A DNA stretch of 64,000 bases from Scilla litardierei. Its lineage: Eukaryota; Streptophyta; Magnoliopsida; Asparagales; Asparagaceae. Below, piece after piece: positions 32,283 through 44,100 of the stretch. The translations under genes and the position numbers were made by a program. The DNA lies in the NCBI GenBank assembly GCA_030789695.1, contig CM061142.1, forward strand, positions 570,019,281 to 570,083,280, written 5' to 3'. Position 1 is the first letter of the stretch; each line of letters opens with the position of its first letter. The notes beneath the pieces are model-generated. The model ran no database searches, was not told the origin of the DNA, and saw nothing but the letters and a program-made list of their open reading frames with translations.

Positions 32283-33345
32283 CTAGTCATGACCTGCCCG
32301 CGGACACGGTTCATTTAAGATTTTCCACCGCAAAATCTTTGTTCCCAAATATTATTTTCACAGACAAAATTTAAAAGAACAACACATTAGAGTAAAAATA
32401 TTTACCGACACGAGCACCTTCGGCGTGGACGTCTTCGGTGCGAAACAATGAATACAGTGCAGGTGCCTTCGGCGCGGAACAACAAATTAGCGTAAAAATA
32501 TTTAACGGCACGGGCACCTTCGGCATGGACGCCTTCGGTGAGAAACAACAAATTCGGCGTGGGCGCCTTTGGCGCCGAACAATGCGCAATCGCCTTCGGT
32601 GCAGAACAACAAATTCGGTGTGGGCAGCTTCGGCATGGAACAACTTGCGAGCGCCATCGGCGCGGAACAACAAATTCGGCGCGGCGCCTTCGAGGCGAAA
32701 CAACAAATTCGGCGCGGAACAACAAATTAGTGTAAAAAATTTAACGGAACAACCAATTCGTCGTGGAACAACGTGCGAGCGCATTTGGCGCGGAACAACA
32801 AATTCGACGCGGGCGCCTTTGACGCGGAACAACAAATTAGTGTAAAAAAATTGCATGGGCGCCGTTTGTTGGCGCGAAACAACGCACAAGAGCATTCGGT
32901 GCGGAACAACAAATTTGGCGCGGTCGCGGAAAAAAATTAGCGTAAAAAAATTTAGTAGGCGGGCGCCTACGGCACGGGTGCCTACGGCGCGGAACAACAA
33001 ATCTCAATGTATTTTTCGGTGACGGTATTAAATTCAATTTTTTACGCTAGTTTGTTGTTCTGCTAAATTTTTTTACGCTAATTTTTTACTTTGTTTAATT
33101 TAATGAATCAGGGTTCTGCACAATTTTTCCCAAGACACTTTTAATTTCAAAGTTTTGGTTCTCAAGACACTTTTCCCCCAAATTTTATTCTCCACAATCT
33201 TTCCCAATACACTTTTAATTTCAAAGTGTTGGTTCCCACGACACTTTTCCATCCAAAATTTAAGTTTCCCACTAAAATTTTCACAAAATCCAATCTCAAC
33301 TATTGATTTACCAAGATTAAATCTCAGCCACTATTTATTTTGTCC
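32283..33345 (-). mobile_element. Helitron-like repeat B with large internal minisatellite
   Basis: Read on the minus strand the end is an imperfect GTGTCCGCGGGCAG hairpin, about 9 bases, then CTAG followed by T: the layout of a Helitron 3' terminus (hairpin, short spacer, CTRR, T target). The interior holds the minisatellite at 32400-33010, then the AAGACACTTTTAATTTCAAAG block and the TTGTCCTAGTCA block shared with the other copies. No Rep/helicase is present, so it would be non-autonomous. Open frames across the minisatellite are repeat artefacts. Confidence 0.5.
32400..33010. repeat. GC-rich minisatellite, ~33-bp unit with GCGCCTTCGGCGC hairpin
   Basis: Roughly 18 imperfect units combine a GC-rich half (GGGCGCCTTCGGCGCGG) with an AT-rich half (AACAACAAATT, sometimes AGCGTAAAAA). 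GCGCC TTC GGCGC folds into a five-pair hairpin, so the array has regularly spaced small hairpins. Shorter arrays of the same unit lie at 26670-26800, 33670-33815 and 34310-34475. Confidence 0.75.
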
Positions 33346-34180
33346 TAGTCAAGCCTGTTCATTTAAGATTTTTCCCCGCGAAATCTTTGTTCCCCAAAAA
33401 ATTCTTTCTACAGCCAAAATTGTGCGGAATAAATTAGCGTGAAAATAATTAGCGACACTGGCGCTCCCTATTTTTTAGAATATATGTATGTATATGTATG
33501 TATATATATGTATATATGTATATTTAGATATGTATGTAAATATATGTATGTATAGTCATAACCCGTGCCCACGGGCACAGTTTATTTAAGATTCCCCCCC
33601 CCCCCGCAAATCTTTGTTCCAAAAAATTATTTTCACAGCCAAAATTTAAAAGAACAACAAATTAGCGTACAAAAATTTAGCGACACGAGCGCATTCGGCG
33701 CGGAACAATAAATTCGCGCGGGCACCTTCGACGCGGTACAACAAATTAATGTAAAAGCGGGCGCCTTTGGCACAGAACAACAAATTAACGTAAAAGCGGG
33801 CGCCTTCGGCGCGGGAAATTATTCTCATCTTGTTGCCATGTGCGTCGAAGAGACGGTGGGCCCCTCATTGAGGGAGAGATCATTCGATCTGCATAACATT
33901 CAATCTGTAGCATTAAGTGGAAGTTAAAGTTTTTTTTCCCCAAATGCATTAATTGCATTCTGTTATTCCCCAGAAACTTTCATTCCCCAAAAAATTTCCT
34001 TTCCCCATATACTTTCATTTTCCAAGAAAAGTTTTTCCCTCTAAAACTTTCCACTGAATCTCATCTCAACCATTCATTCCTCAAGATTAAATCCAATCCG
34101 TCTTTCTATCAACCCCTTTGTCCTAGTCAGCTTGTCATAGTCAGCCCTAAAATTCAAAAACAGTTGTAAATGTATAATAG
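33346..34180 (-). mobile_element. Helitron-like repeat copies C (truncated and complete) with AT microsatellite
   Basis: A truncated copy starts at GTTCATTTAAGATTTTTCCCCGCG (33355). A (TATG/TATA)n microsatellite lies at 33478-33553. A further copy opens with GTGCCCACGGGCAC (33565-33578), contains a short minisatellite (33670-33815), and ends near TCCTAGTCAGC at 34125. None has coding capacity. Confidence 0.48.
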
Positions 34181-34979
34181 ACTACTCATAACCCGTGCCC
34201 GCGGGCACCGTTCATTTATGATTTCCCCTGCGAAATCTTTTTTACCCGAAAAATTATTTACACAACAAAAATTTAATAGAACAATAAATTAGCATAAAAA
34301 TATTTAGCGGCACTGGCACCTTCAGCGCGGAACAACAAATTCGGCGCAGGCGCCTTCGATGCGGAATAACAAATTCGGCGTCGAACAACAAATTTGGCGC
34401 CCGCGCCTTCGGGGTGGAACAACAAATTAGCGTAAAAAATTCGGCGCGGGTGCCTTCGGCGCGGAACAACAAACCTCATTGTATTTTTACGCTAATTTGT
34501 TGTTACGCTAAATTGTTTTACACTAAATTTTTTATTTTCTTTAATTTAATGGATCATACTTCTCAACAATCTTTCCCAAGGCACTTTAATTTCAAAGTTT
34601 AGGTTACCTAGGCATTTTTTCCCCCAAATTTAATCTTCACAATCTTTCCCAAGGCACTTCTAATTTCAAAGTTTAGGTTCACAAGGCACTTCACCCACCA
34701 AATTTAATCTCCAACACTTCTAATTTCAAAGTTTTGGTTACCAAAACACTTTTCTCATCAAAATTTAAGTTTCTCTACTAAAATTTTCATAAAATCCAAT
34801 CCCAACCATTGATTGCCCAAGATCAAATCACAGCCACTCTTTATCTTGTCATAGTCAGCCATAGAATTCAAAAAATGTTGTCAAATATATAATAGATATG
34901 CCATACAAACTATAATGTGCCTACATAACATCGTTCCTAATACTGTGAGGGTTTTTAGTTGAATTCAATAATCTGATTT
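34181..34979 (-). mobile_element. Helitron-like repeat D
   Basis: It opens with the perfect palindrome GTGCCCGCGGGCAC (34195-34208) and ATTTATGATTTCCCC, then a short minisatellite (34310-34475). The repeated CACTTTTAATTTCAAAG-type blocks occur three times (34576-34745), and the CTTGTCATAGTCAGCC block near 34845. The LINE target site follows at 34980. Confidence 0.48.
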
Positions 34980-34993
34980 TCATGAACCAATTT
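34980..34993. repeat. Target-site duplication of LINE, left copy
   Basis: TCATGAACCAATTT is identical to 40900-40913. The adjacent T run is the LINE poly(A) tail read on the plus strand. Confidence 0.9.
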
Positions 34994-37900
34994 TTTTTTT
35001 GGTGCATCGGAAAAAAAACAAACACAAGCTAAGGAGGTTTAAATCCTCTAACAAATTAACACCCATCGCATCAGCAGCCAAGAGGTTGGCGATGCTCTCC
35101 GGGGCTCTCTCATGAACCAAAGTATCCTCCTCCAGCCGAGAACCCAGCTCCGCAAGCTTATCAGCAATGAAATTGCCTTCTCTCAAGACGTGCACCAACG
35201 AGACCTCCCAGTCTTTTCGTAGCAAACCTCATATATCCTCAACAAGCAAAGAGCAAGGATGTGAAGGCCTGCACTTACTCATAACTAGGTCAATGGAACT
35301 TTTCGAATCCGTCTCGCAAATCAACTTCCTTGATCCCAACTTCCAAGCCAAATGCAACCCACTCCTAATAGCGTACAGCTCCGCAGTAAGGCTGTTGCAC
35401 ACCCCCAAGAAAGAAGAGAAGCTAGAAATCCATCCCCCACCCTCGTCTCTGACTACTCCTCCAGCCCCTGCAGCTCCTGGATTCCCCTTGGCTGCCCCAT
35501 CAACGTTCAACTTCCACCAACCAGCAGGAGGAGGGGTCCAACCGATCCTTTCACCGGGATCAAACTTCCTGCTGCTCAGCACCTCATTCTTCACCAACTC
35601 CACAGCCTTTCGTTTAATAAGAACCACCAATTGGGCAACCCCCTGCCTCACATAACCTGGCTGCAAAAGACATTTACATCTCTCCGTCCATATTGCCCAA
35701 AGCCCGGTGACAAATTCCACCTTACAACTGGCCGACACCTTCTTATCACATAAGCGCAGCTCCAACCAACTCCCCAGCGGTCTTGAGAAGAAGTCACATT
35801 GCTCCACTGCCAGAATCAGCGACATCCAAATCTGAGTATTGAGATTGCAGTCCCTTAACGCATGTATCACATCCTCCTCCGCAACACCCCACCCCTTGCA
35901 AATTGCCGAGTCCGAAATCCCTCTCAAAACCGTAGCTGAGCAGTCACTAGGCGCCCACGAGCAGCTAGCCATAGAAAGAACAGCCTTCTAGCAGGGAGAT
36001 GTAGTCTCCATACCCATGCAATCTCCACTGAATGCTTTCGTTCGTTCTCAGCCATCAACACCATGTAAGCCGTCTTAGTGGTGAACTCCCCCTCATGAGA
36101 ATGTTGCCAGAAATAGCCGTCCTCCTGTACATGAAACCTGGCTAAAGGGTGCGCCATCACTCTCAACGCCACATTTTCAGGTAAATGCAGAAGCAATTTG
36201 CCAATATCCCATTTCCCTTGCTCATCCAAAAAATCCGACACTAAAACTTCATTTGAGCTTGGCTCAGAAGGAGGAGAAGAGTAAGACAACAACGGTTTGT
36301 CAAGCCAACAATTTTTCCAAAAATTAATAGACTTACCCGTGCCAATCCGTCGTCCCAACCCATATGCCAGGCTCTTCATTCCCACCATGGTAGCTTTAAA
36401 AGCTGAAGACCAACAAGGAGACAACTTCTGAAGAGAGCTCGCCATCCCCACCACATCCGCTCCAATTTTATATTTCGCTCTGATGGTTCTGACCCAGAGA
36501 TTCTTGGGCTTATTCAGCAAACGCCATGCCAACCGCTGCAGCAATACAGAATTGTGGTGTCCCATTATTCTCAACCCCAATCCTCCCGAGCTTTTTGGTT
36601 TACAAACATCTTCCCAATTGACTAAATGCATCTTCCTTTCGCCCAAATATCCACCCCACAGGAATGCCCTATTCAATTTCTCCATCATCTGTATAGTGTG
36701 CTCAGGGATCTTTGCCGTCATCATGGAGTATGTCGGTATAGCAGAGGTAACAGACTGAATCAGAGTAGACCTTCCAGCCAAACTTAGGATTTTAGACTTC
36801 CAGCCAGACAACTTCACATTCATCTTCTCAATGATATACCTGTATGTGTCCTTCGTTATTCTGCCATGAATGAGAGGAACCCCCAAGTATTTACCCAAAT
36901 CCGCAGCCAACGGAATCCCTAGAACACTTCCAATCTTCACAACATGACCCATCTTCGATTTAGGAGAAACATAACATCTAGATTTCTCAAAGCTAACTTT
37001 GGCGCCCGAAGCTCTGCAGAATCTCTCTAACACATCCTTCATCCCCCTAGCTTGATCCAGGCTAGCTCTACCAAACAAGAATAGATCATCTGCAAACAAT
37101 AAATGAGAGATTTCCAACTCATTCGAGTGTAGGGCAATAGGTTTCCACCTCTTACTGTCAACGGCATCCTTAATGCAGATACCTAATCTCTCCATGCACA
37201 ACACAAAAAGATAAGGGCTCAAAGGATCTCCTTGCCTTAGACTGCGCTTAGGAGCAAATTACTCCGAGGCTCTCCCCTCCCAAAGGACAGAAACCAGAGG
37301 TGTTGACGCACAAAACATAATAAAGGCAAACCAAATAGCTGCATTGTCTCTTCCAAAAACACCCAGTTAATTCTATCATACGCCTTCTCCAAATCAATCT
37401 TAACTGCCATTAATCCCTCAGAACTCTTCGACCGTCTGACAGTGTGTATTAGCTATTGAGCAATGAGAATATTATCCGTAGCCTGTCTACCAGGAATAAA
37501 ACTAGTCTGGAAAGGACTGATTAAATCCTGCAATAAACCCCGCAATCTACCCACCAAAACTTTAGTGACGATCTTATACGCCACTGGAATCAAGCTGATG
37601 GGCCGAAACTGACTAAGAATCTCTGGATGATTAACCTTGGGAATTAACACAAGCAGTGTTTTATTGAGCTCAACATTGAATGATCCGGTCTCAACTGCCC
37701 CCTGCACCAGTGATACTAGGGATACTTTAACATTAGCCCAAAAGTTCTGAAAGAAGCCTGCATGCAGCCCATCAACACCAGGAGCTTTCCATGGCTTCAT
37801 ACTGAATATTGCCACTCTCACTTCCTCCTCAGAAACTGGATTTTCCAACTCCCTTGACTCCTCCTCTGACACTGAAGGGCCACGAGAATGAGAAAGCTGA

Positions 37901-39136
37901 GAGAACCCAGCACTGTCATCGGAGAGGAATGATTTAAAGTAAGTCGAACATAAATTCTGAAGCCCAACAGCATCCAAAACCCAGTTCCCATTCCCATCCT
38001 TCAGCAACTTGACCTTCAGTCTTCTTCTCCTGCAAAGGGTAGATAAATGAAAGAACCGCGTATTCTTGTCACCATACTCAAGCCATTGGCAACGGGACTT
38101 TTGATGCCAAAAGATCTCTTCCTGCTCAAGGATATTCTCATACTCAAATAAAAGCTCCTCCTCCAGCCGATTAGTTGGTGCGAATATTGTTTCAAGAGAA
38201 CTCTTTGAATACCATCAATCCTACCTCTAATCCACCTTTTCTTACGGAATATGTCACCAAATGTATGATTGTTCCAGACTTGGACGACTTTGGTAAAAGA
38301 CTTAGCCTCCTGCACAAAGTCCTCAGCTTCACAACGCCAACCCTTCAACACAAAGTCCCTAAACCTCTCATCCTTCAGCCACATTGCTTGAAATCTGAAG
38401 ACCTTAGGAGTAATAGCATCACTGACCTCACTCTCACAGCAAAGCCGAATGGGACAATGGTCCAAAAAAATTCTGGGAAGATGGAATAAATGTGCCTCAG
38501 GAAAGCCGCACACCATTCATTATTAGCAAGAACTCTGTCTAGCCTCTCATGTACCCTCGCCCTCCCCCGCCTGAGGTTACACCAAGTGAAAGGGGATCCG
38601 TGAAAGCCAATATCAATAAACCCACATGCATGAAGAAACGATTGAAATCTATCACACCTGCTCCCCGACACCACAGAACCACCCAACTTCTCCGCAGCCA
38701 CAAGATAGTCATTAAAATCACCCAAGGCCACCTAAGGTACACTCAAACCAGTCCCAAAGTGCTCAATCTGCTCATATAACTTCCACCGTGTAGTTCTGCA
38801 TGGGCTTGCATAAATGACTGAGAGAAAGAAGTCAGGAGCTCCGGTCCGCTGCACGATCCCATGAACCAACTGTGGTGAAGAACTAGAAATATGAAAATGC
38901 AACACGCTATCATCCCATAGCACCCATAATCCGCCAGCAAAGCCCATTGGATCAGCAACCACAAACTGACTGAACTTAAGCTTCCGAACAATGCTAAGCG
39001 CTTGGTCTCCAGAAATCCGCGGCTCAGCAATAGCAAAAATAGACGGGTTGAACTTCCTGATAAGTTCCTTGGCTTCCCTGACAAAAGACTTCTTCGCGGC
39101 CCCTCTACAATTCCAGAAAATGTAATCCATAATCAA
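34994..39136 (-). pseudogene. LINE ORF2 (endonuclease, RT, zinc-binding domain, RNase H), disrupted
   Basis: Start MIMDYIFWNCRGAAKK at 39136 opens the APE-type endonuclease (IFAIAEPRISGDQA, ALGDFNDYL, SPFTWCNLRRG). RT has MKPWKAPGVDGLHAGFFQ, FRPISLIPVAYKI, FIPGRQATDNILIAQ, KIDLEKAYDR and the catalytic HLLFADDLFLFG near 37,100. The zf-RVT region is FTTKTAYMVL...LFFLWLAARG near 36,000. A C-terminal RNase H (WKLNVDGAAKGNPGAAGAGG, AELYAIRSGL, ETDSKSSID) spans about 35,500-35,060. Breaks are a TAG at about 38,732, frameshifts near 38,500, 38,170, 37,260 and 35,960, a TAG at 37453 and a TGA at 35229. The last frame runs into the poly(A) tail. Confidence 0.92.
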
Positions 39137-39320
39137 CAGTTGAAAGAGGAATCAAACCCACCAGAAAGTCAGTCCAAAGCGAGGTCCATGCCTCCTGCCC
39201 ATTGCCCTTCATAGTGTCCGAATCACCTTCCCCCATAGGAAAGTTCATCGGCCTAATCCGACCTTCAGGATGATGACGTACAACGCTCTCCCCATCTTGA
39301 GATACACACTCGACCACCAC

Positions 39321-40798
39321 TCATCCAACAATCATCGAAGCGTTAGAAATATCAGTCAGCGGCTTACGCTTCCCTGAGACTGGCTGTGTCTTAGAGCTAG
39401 ACGCGACTCCACAGTTATAATCCAAAGTTTGATCCACCAAGGAAGTCCCACCAACCTTAGAGCCTATAGATATCTCCCCATTACTAATCATCAAGGCCGC
39501 TTGGGCCTTATGAATCTGTTGACCTCTCTTACCCTTCAATTCAACCGCCACTCTAGGCTCCAAGTCAAGCCGAGAAACAATTCGCGGCCCATTACGCCGT
39601 CCATTGCTATCAACAGTAACCACGACTTTTCCCATCCGGCCCATACCGCTTCGATTTTCCTCCATCACATCCCTACCTTCATCATCCCCCATCTCCCCAT
39701 CAGCCAACGAGCTGAACCTGGAACCCGTTCTCTGTTTTAAACCAATCTTGTCTACAGCTCTCCCCATCGAAGATCCTGAAGGGCGACGAGGCCGCCTATC
39801 ATTGGCGACAATCCATGGCCCAAGAGCCTGAGGAGGAGCTTGGTCCTTCGAGCCTGAGGAGGGTGAAGAATGAAGCGAAGATCCCGACTCCTTGGCACCC
39901 TGCTCACCTCCCTTATCTGAAGTATCTCCATTAGCTGATTGAAAAGGACACGACTCCCTGTGGCCAATACGCCCGCACTTAAAACAAATAATCCCCAAGC
40001 CTTCATACTGCACCTTTTGCCAGCGGCCTTCGAAAAAGATTTGGGATTTCAGGGGTTTATTCAGGTCAATCTCGACACAAATACGCGCAAATCTGGCCTT
40101 CATTACTAGCCGAGTATGAGCATCAAACTTCACAACTTTGCCCACACAATTGCCCAGCACCTCGAGCACCCTCTTATCGTTAATACTCCACAGGGAGGAA
40201 AGGAAATCGGACCCACAACCTATCACAGTTGACTCCGGTGAGAAATCCGGTACCCAACGCTGTGTGTTCAGATAATGACTAAACACCATCCAAGGACATT
40301 CCTCTAGAGCAAACACCATATCTTCTTCACAAACAAATCGCACAATGACAAGCCCTCACCCAAATCAACAAAATCGACATCACCCTTTGGTCTCCACAGC
40401 AACCTAATCTTGCCCTCAAGCATCAGCAAAGAGATATTCCGGCCAAGGAGTTTCACAATCACCGCGTGCTTCCACCTGCTCCGCAACATCTCCCTGAACT
40501 CCGGCGACAGATCCACAATATCCCACTCCCCCTTGCTGGAGACCTTGATGTCCTCCTTCAAATCAAAACCCCCTTCATCCATACTCGCAGTACCCGCATT
40601 CAAAGCCCCAAATCCAGAGCAGGCATCCTTGAAGGACTTCCTTGCCGGCGAATCCCCTAGCCCTACCGGATCCCTTCCAGACCTCCGATCGCCCTCCCCG
40701 TCCGTAGCCCTAAACTTCAAAGGCCTTTGCAATGAGAATCCCTCTTCATCCCGATCTCTCTCTCGGCCATCCGACGCCGAGAACGTCGATCGCTTCAT
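39321..40798 (-). pseudogene. LINE ORF1 (RNA-binding protein, DUF4283 plus CCHC), one frameshift
   Basis: Start MKRSTFSASDGRERD at 40798 is the first Met within the element. A DUF4283-type domain runs across VIVKLLGRNISLLML and, after a one-base frameshift near 40,350, FVCEEDMVFALEECPW...RWVPDFSPE. A CCHC-type knuckle follows (CFKCGRIGHRESC), then a Ser-rich tail. This is the usual ORF1 of plant L1 elements, which coats the RNA for target-primed reverse transcription. It stops at 39321, 185 bases before ORF2. Confidence 0.88.
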
Positions 40799-40899
40799 GA
40801 CGATTCCGCCACCTCTCTTAAGCCATAAGAATATTTTTCCCACCGAAAAATCGGTTCTAACCTCGTATGGCTTTTTTCCCCCACACGAGAAATTCAACT

Positions 40900-40913
40900 T
40901 CATGAACCAATTT
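40900..40913. repeat. Target-site duplication of LINE, right copy
   Basis: TCATGAACCAATTT is identical to 34980-34993. Together they define the insertion precisely. Confidence 0.9.
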
Positions 40914-41164
40914 AAAACATGCTTTAAGTTCCGGAGTTTAAAAATAATAATTGTTGCCCATGTTCCGCAATACAATTAGATATGATAGACTAATATGCAA
41001 ATAATCTAAATGGGCTGTGACCCGAATGGGAGTTCGACCCGATCCGAACTTCTCATCCCTCATCTCGCTCCAACTTTCGACTTTCGAGTCCGTCACCGGC
41101 GGCATCTTCCGTCAATTTTCCCTCCTTTTTTTCGTCGCCGGGGAAAAAAAATCCAACCCGAAAA
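40914..41164 (+). promoter_or_regulatory. ArgJ promoter remnant and 5' UTR
   Basis: About 250 bases lie between the LINE target site and the ArgJ start codon. The distal part is AT-rich; the proximal part (41040-41160) is CT-rich, as plant 5' UTRs often are. A clear TATA box was not identified (TTTAAAAATAATAATT at 40938 is only AT-rich). Any further upstream promoter DNA has been displaced by the 5.9 kb LINE. Confidence 0.5.
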
Positions 41165-44100
41165 ATGTCACAATCTCTAAATTACATCATCCCCTATCAG
41201 TTTTCTCCAAAGGTATTCGTGATATCGCCATTAAATTCATAACATCCCGCTCTCATCTCTGTACTCATTTCTACCAATTTTTTCATATTGTTCCGCAGTT
41301 TCAGCTATCGAGCTTCGTCGATCCGAATCGTCGCCAAATTAGGGTTTCATCCGTTCTCTCTGACATGGACTTGTCCTCTAACTACATCCCTGCTGCTCCG
41401 ATCCTCTTGCCCGAGGGCCCCTGGACGCAGGTAAATTTGTTTGGTTTAAAAAAAGTTGAAATCTTTTCAGGTTGATTGTAACGTTGAATGATCGTTGTAG
41501 ATACCAGGAGGCGTTACTGCTGCTAAAGGATTTAAAGCGGCGGGAATTTACGGAGGTCTGCGCGCCAAAGGGGAGAAGCCCGATCTTGCTCTTGTGACAT
41601 GCGATGTAGATGCGGTTGCTGCTGGTGAGGATAGACAAGTTTCAATTTTTCCATTATTTTTTGAAGTTGCAGAGGTACTGATCAAAAAATTGAAGATTTT
41701 ATTGCACGGAATGGATGGCTTTGTTGTGATTTTCAGGAGTTTTCACCAAAAATATCGTTGCTGCCGCGCCAATTGTGTACTGCAAACAAGTCCTGAACGC
41801 TTCATCTGTGGTGTGTGAGCTCAATCCTGAACCCGTTCTAAAACTTCTTTATGTTCAAGTTGACGAGACATTATATTGTATCAAAAGTTTTTATTTATTT
41901 ATTTTTGATTTTCCGTGTGATTATAGTTGTAGATTCCTTATTGTAGTTCACTACCCATTTAACTTTCATATTTGGTGATTTTCTAGGGTCGGGCAGTGTT
42001 AATTAATGCGGGTCAAGCTAATGCTGCCACAGTAAGCGCATGCTAGCTTTGTTATATTTCATAAGCTTGCATGCGTCAGAAAAAAATCAAATTATTATCT
42101 GACTTTATGTTTAAAAATATATATAACAGGGTGAAGCAGGTTATCAGGATGCAATAGAATGCGCAAATGCTGTTGCTGAGGTTTTTCAAGTCCTTATCAT
42201 TGTATCTTTATAATGTGGAGAATTTTAACTTTTGTGTTACTGATCATGCAGCTTCTCCATTTGAGTCCAGAGGCCGTGTTTATTCAATCCACTGGTGTTA
42301 TTGGACAAAGAATTAAGAAGGTATAAAGCATAAATGGGAGATCTGCGACCAGTTAGTTTGTTTTCTTTTGTGTAGATATGAATCATATATGTACTACTTC
42401 AGTACTTCTGAAAATCAAATTATTGTCTATGATGATTAGTTCTTGCAGCGAATGGTCTCTTGAATTGAATTCTCATATGTGACAGTATTTGCATTTTGGT
42501 TCCTGCATATTTTTCTGTTAAATTTTTTCTTCTTGCTAATTCTAGATTGCATGTATGCAGGAGTCCCTTCTTCACTCACTTCCAAAACTCGTGGATTCTC
42601 TATCATCTTCTGTTGAGGGGTATGTGTCGCATCATTGGTCTTTCTTCATCACTGAAAAGTTATATTGTATAGATATTCATAGATTTCATTGTAAACAAAT
42701 TGAAACTTCTCTATGATATCGACCTTCAATCTTACCAGTTCATGATGGATGTACGAATGCCAAAAAAATTACCTTAGAGAAAACCATGTAGCATGATAAT
42801 TTTGTGTAAATCAAAGAAACTGAAAAGACTGGCAACATTTTTCTGGTTTGTTTCGCAAAGCTAAACAAATGACAGAACAGCCTGATTATGCCACAAAATT
42901 ACTTCTGAAGAATACTTGAGGTAATACGATAGAATTATATTTGTCACTTTAACTGAAATGCTGATGTTCACTAAATGATAAACAGAAATCATCTGCTTTT
43001 TTATGGGTTACTTTTGAGTCATGCCTTCATTACTACAATCCTGAAATTGATCTATTCAGTTGTTCATTTGTTACTGTAGATTGTGTGGGCATTGGAAATA
43101 TGCTTGTTAGCTTTAGTGACTTTAGTTAAACTTTGTCTGAACACATTTGCAGGGCAGATTCTGCAGCGGTAGCCATTACCACAACTGACCTTGTAAGCAA
43201 GAGCGTGGCTGTTGAGACTGAGGTTCGAACAATTGTTTTTTCTTACTCTTTTCTTCTCCTAGCTTATTGTGGTCTTGTGTATTTGGGATTTTACGAAAAT
43301 CTCGATTTAGCAAATTTTCTTAGCAGATTTTTTTCCTGCTTGTGGCCGGATGCAAGCAACCACAGTTTTCTATCTAATTTTCAAGATGTATTATAATATA
43401 GGTTGGAAGATCATCTATTAGAATTGGAGGAATGGCTAAAGGTTCAGGAATGATTCATCCAAATATGGCAACCATGCTTGGTGTATATCCTCTCTCTCCC
43501 CCTGAGCTAAATTCTGCTTTAGAGGTTATGAACACGCATGTATGTTCAGAAACTAATGTTTCTGTGAGTGTTTTAGGAGTTAAGTATTTTCTGTCACAGG
43601 TGATAACTACTGATGCTCTGGTCTCAAGCAATATTTGGAGAGAGATGGTGCGAATATCAGTAAACAGAAGTTTCAACCAAATTACAGTGAGTAACATAAC
43701 AGAACTTGTATTTTCTCAAAAAAAAAAAAACACACACACACACTCACTCACATACATGTGTGTGTATGCATGCATGCATGATTGTATGTATATATACAAG
43801 GATATGTGGGTCAGCTAGCCAAGAAAGAAAGTTCCTCATTGGCTAGGGCCAAAACCCCCACAACCCTTATTTTTAGATGATCGGATCCATTCATTTTGAA
43901 CATCATGTTCTAAAACCGCAAACCATTAATTTTCAAATAAATATAAAGGAGTTTGCTCTTTCATCTAGCCAGTACAAAAAGTTCTATTACCGTGAAATCG
44001 TTAAATGTGTGACAAGTGGATGAACATCGAAAATGGTAGGAACGGCTAATGATTTGAGAGATAAAATGAAGATTTTTATAGATTTTAGGTGAAATATAAG

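Larger units (their letters stand above)
34994..40899 (-). mobile_element. Full-length L1-type LINE, 5.9 kb, inactivated
   Basis: The element runs on the minus strand from 40899 to a short poly(A) tail at 34994-35000, flanked by a perfect 14-bp duplication. It has a ~100-base 5' UTR, ORF1, ORF2 and almost no 3' UTR. The inferred first nick on the minus strand (TTTT^AAATTGG) fits the L1 endonuclease preference TTTT/AA. Several stops and frameshifts show it is an old, dead copy. Its 5' end faces the ArgJ promoter 265 bases away. Confidence 0.93.

Noticed and set aside
32371..33037. Overlapping open frames of up to 209 codons on the minus strand
   Set aside because: They are translations of the GC/AT minisatellite in several frames (repeated LLFRAEG-type words) with no domain.
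35229..35972. Stand-alone RNase H-like gene
   Set aside because: It continues the LINE ORF2 on the same strand between the same target duplications.
41017..41475. 152-codon frame as the ArgJ N-terminus
   Set aside because: It needs intron 1 to be retained, gives an overlong leader, and reads past the exon 2 donor. The spliced model from 41165 fits the family better.
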